From the NCBI GenBank assembly GCA_017448455.1, contig JAFSLL010000249.1:1-32179 (forward strand): DNA of 32,179 bases, in the 5' to 3' direction. Made by a program: the position numbers and the translations under genes. The notes beneath the pieces are model-generated. The model saw only the letters and a list, made by a program, of their open reading frames with translations, searched no databases and was not told the DNA's origin. Position 1 is the first letter of the stretch. Every line of letters starts with the position of its first letter. Below, piece after piece: positions 32,047-32,179 of the stretch. The DNA comes from Oscillospiraceae bacterium. GTDB taxonomy: Bacteria; Bacillota; Clostridia; Oscillospirales; Oscillospiraceae.

Positions 32047-32179
32047 ATGTAAAGATTTATCGAAAGCCTTCGGTGCGGTACAGGCTCTGGACAGTGTCAA
32101 TCTGAAACTGGAGCCGGGCCGTGTGATCGGCCTGCTCGGCCCGAACGGCAGCGGAAAAACAACCCTGATCAAGCTGGCC
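32033..32179 (+). CDS. ABC transporter ATP-binding protein, N-terminal part (runs off window)
   Basis: The first 49 residues are visible: MPILECKDLSKAFGAVQALDSVNLKLEPG, then VIGLLGPNGSGKTTLIKLA with a perfect Walker A motif. The start has GAGAGGAGAAGG just upstream and lies inside the end of the GntR gene. In YtrA-type operons such ATPases pair with membrane subunits encoded downstream, which are outside this window. Substrate unknown. Confidence 0.92.
   Translation, partial: MPILECKDLSKAFGAVQALDSVNLKLEPGRVIGLLGPNGSGKTTLIKLA

Overview
The window is chromosomal DNA from a Gram-positive bacterium. It is most likely a gut or rumen member of the class Clostridia (Bacillota). Supporting signs are strong GGAGG-type ribosome binding sites, GPH sugar symporters paired with cytoplasmic glycoside hydrolases, a TnpV/DUF6809 gene pair typical of clostridial mobile DNA, a YtrA-type GntR/ABC pair, and GC-rich coding sequence. 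The genus cannot be fixed from sequence alone.

Most of the window (about 1-25.9 kb) is a carbohydrate-utilisation island for plant cell-wall side chains rich in arabinose, galactose, glucose and rhamnose. Region 1 (1-4.8 kb) holds the end of a GPH symporter, a hairpin, a GH3 beta-glucosidase with reversed domain order and an AraC-type regulator. Region 2 (4.8-12.5 kb) is a five-gene operon that runs from a promoter overlapping the araC-type stop codon, through a large leader hairpin, to a strong terminator. It encodes a GH2 beta-galactosidase-like enzyme, a GH43 arabinofuranosidase-like enzyme, and then AraA, AraB and AraD. Together these could release arabinose and convert it to D-xylulose 5-phosphate.

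Region 3 (12.5-14.5 kb) is scarred. A tnpV/DUF6809 pair lies beside the first 32 codons of an FGGY (xylulokinase-like) kinase. That remnant is divergent from a LacI-family repressor gene split by a -1 frameshift at an A AAA AAG heptamer. Region 4 (14.5-22.3 kb) holds a DUF5060/DUF5605 clan GH-A hydrolase and a second AraC-type regulator. Divergent from that regulator is a DUF3237 protein gene, followed by an unclassified clan GH-A hydrolase, a type-B carboxylesterase and a second GPH symporter. A near-identical bipartite element (ATAAGARCAAAA-N8-ATRAGAATATAGA) lies upstream of both the DUF3237 gene and the symporter gene. It is a good candidate for the AraC-type regulator's site and defines a small, apparently undescribed regulon.

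Region 5 (22.3-25.9 kb) has a doubly deleted GH78 rhamnosidase pseudogene and an intact GH78-like rhamnosidase with its own promoter. Region 6 (26-29.2 kb, minus strand) is a large membrane protein with an extracellular beta-propeller sensor fused to a cytoplasmic SpoIIE/PP2C phosphatase. Region 7 (29.3-32.2 kb) returns to housekeeping genes: proB-proA with a classic terminator, then a YtrA-type GntR regulator with a perfect 15-bp inverted-repeat operator overlapping the start of an ABC transporter ATPase that runs off the end. No rRNA, tRNA, CRISPR array or complete insertion sequence was seen, and no gap without a gene exceeds about 300 bases.
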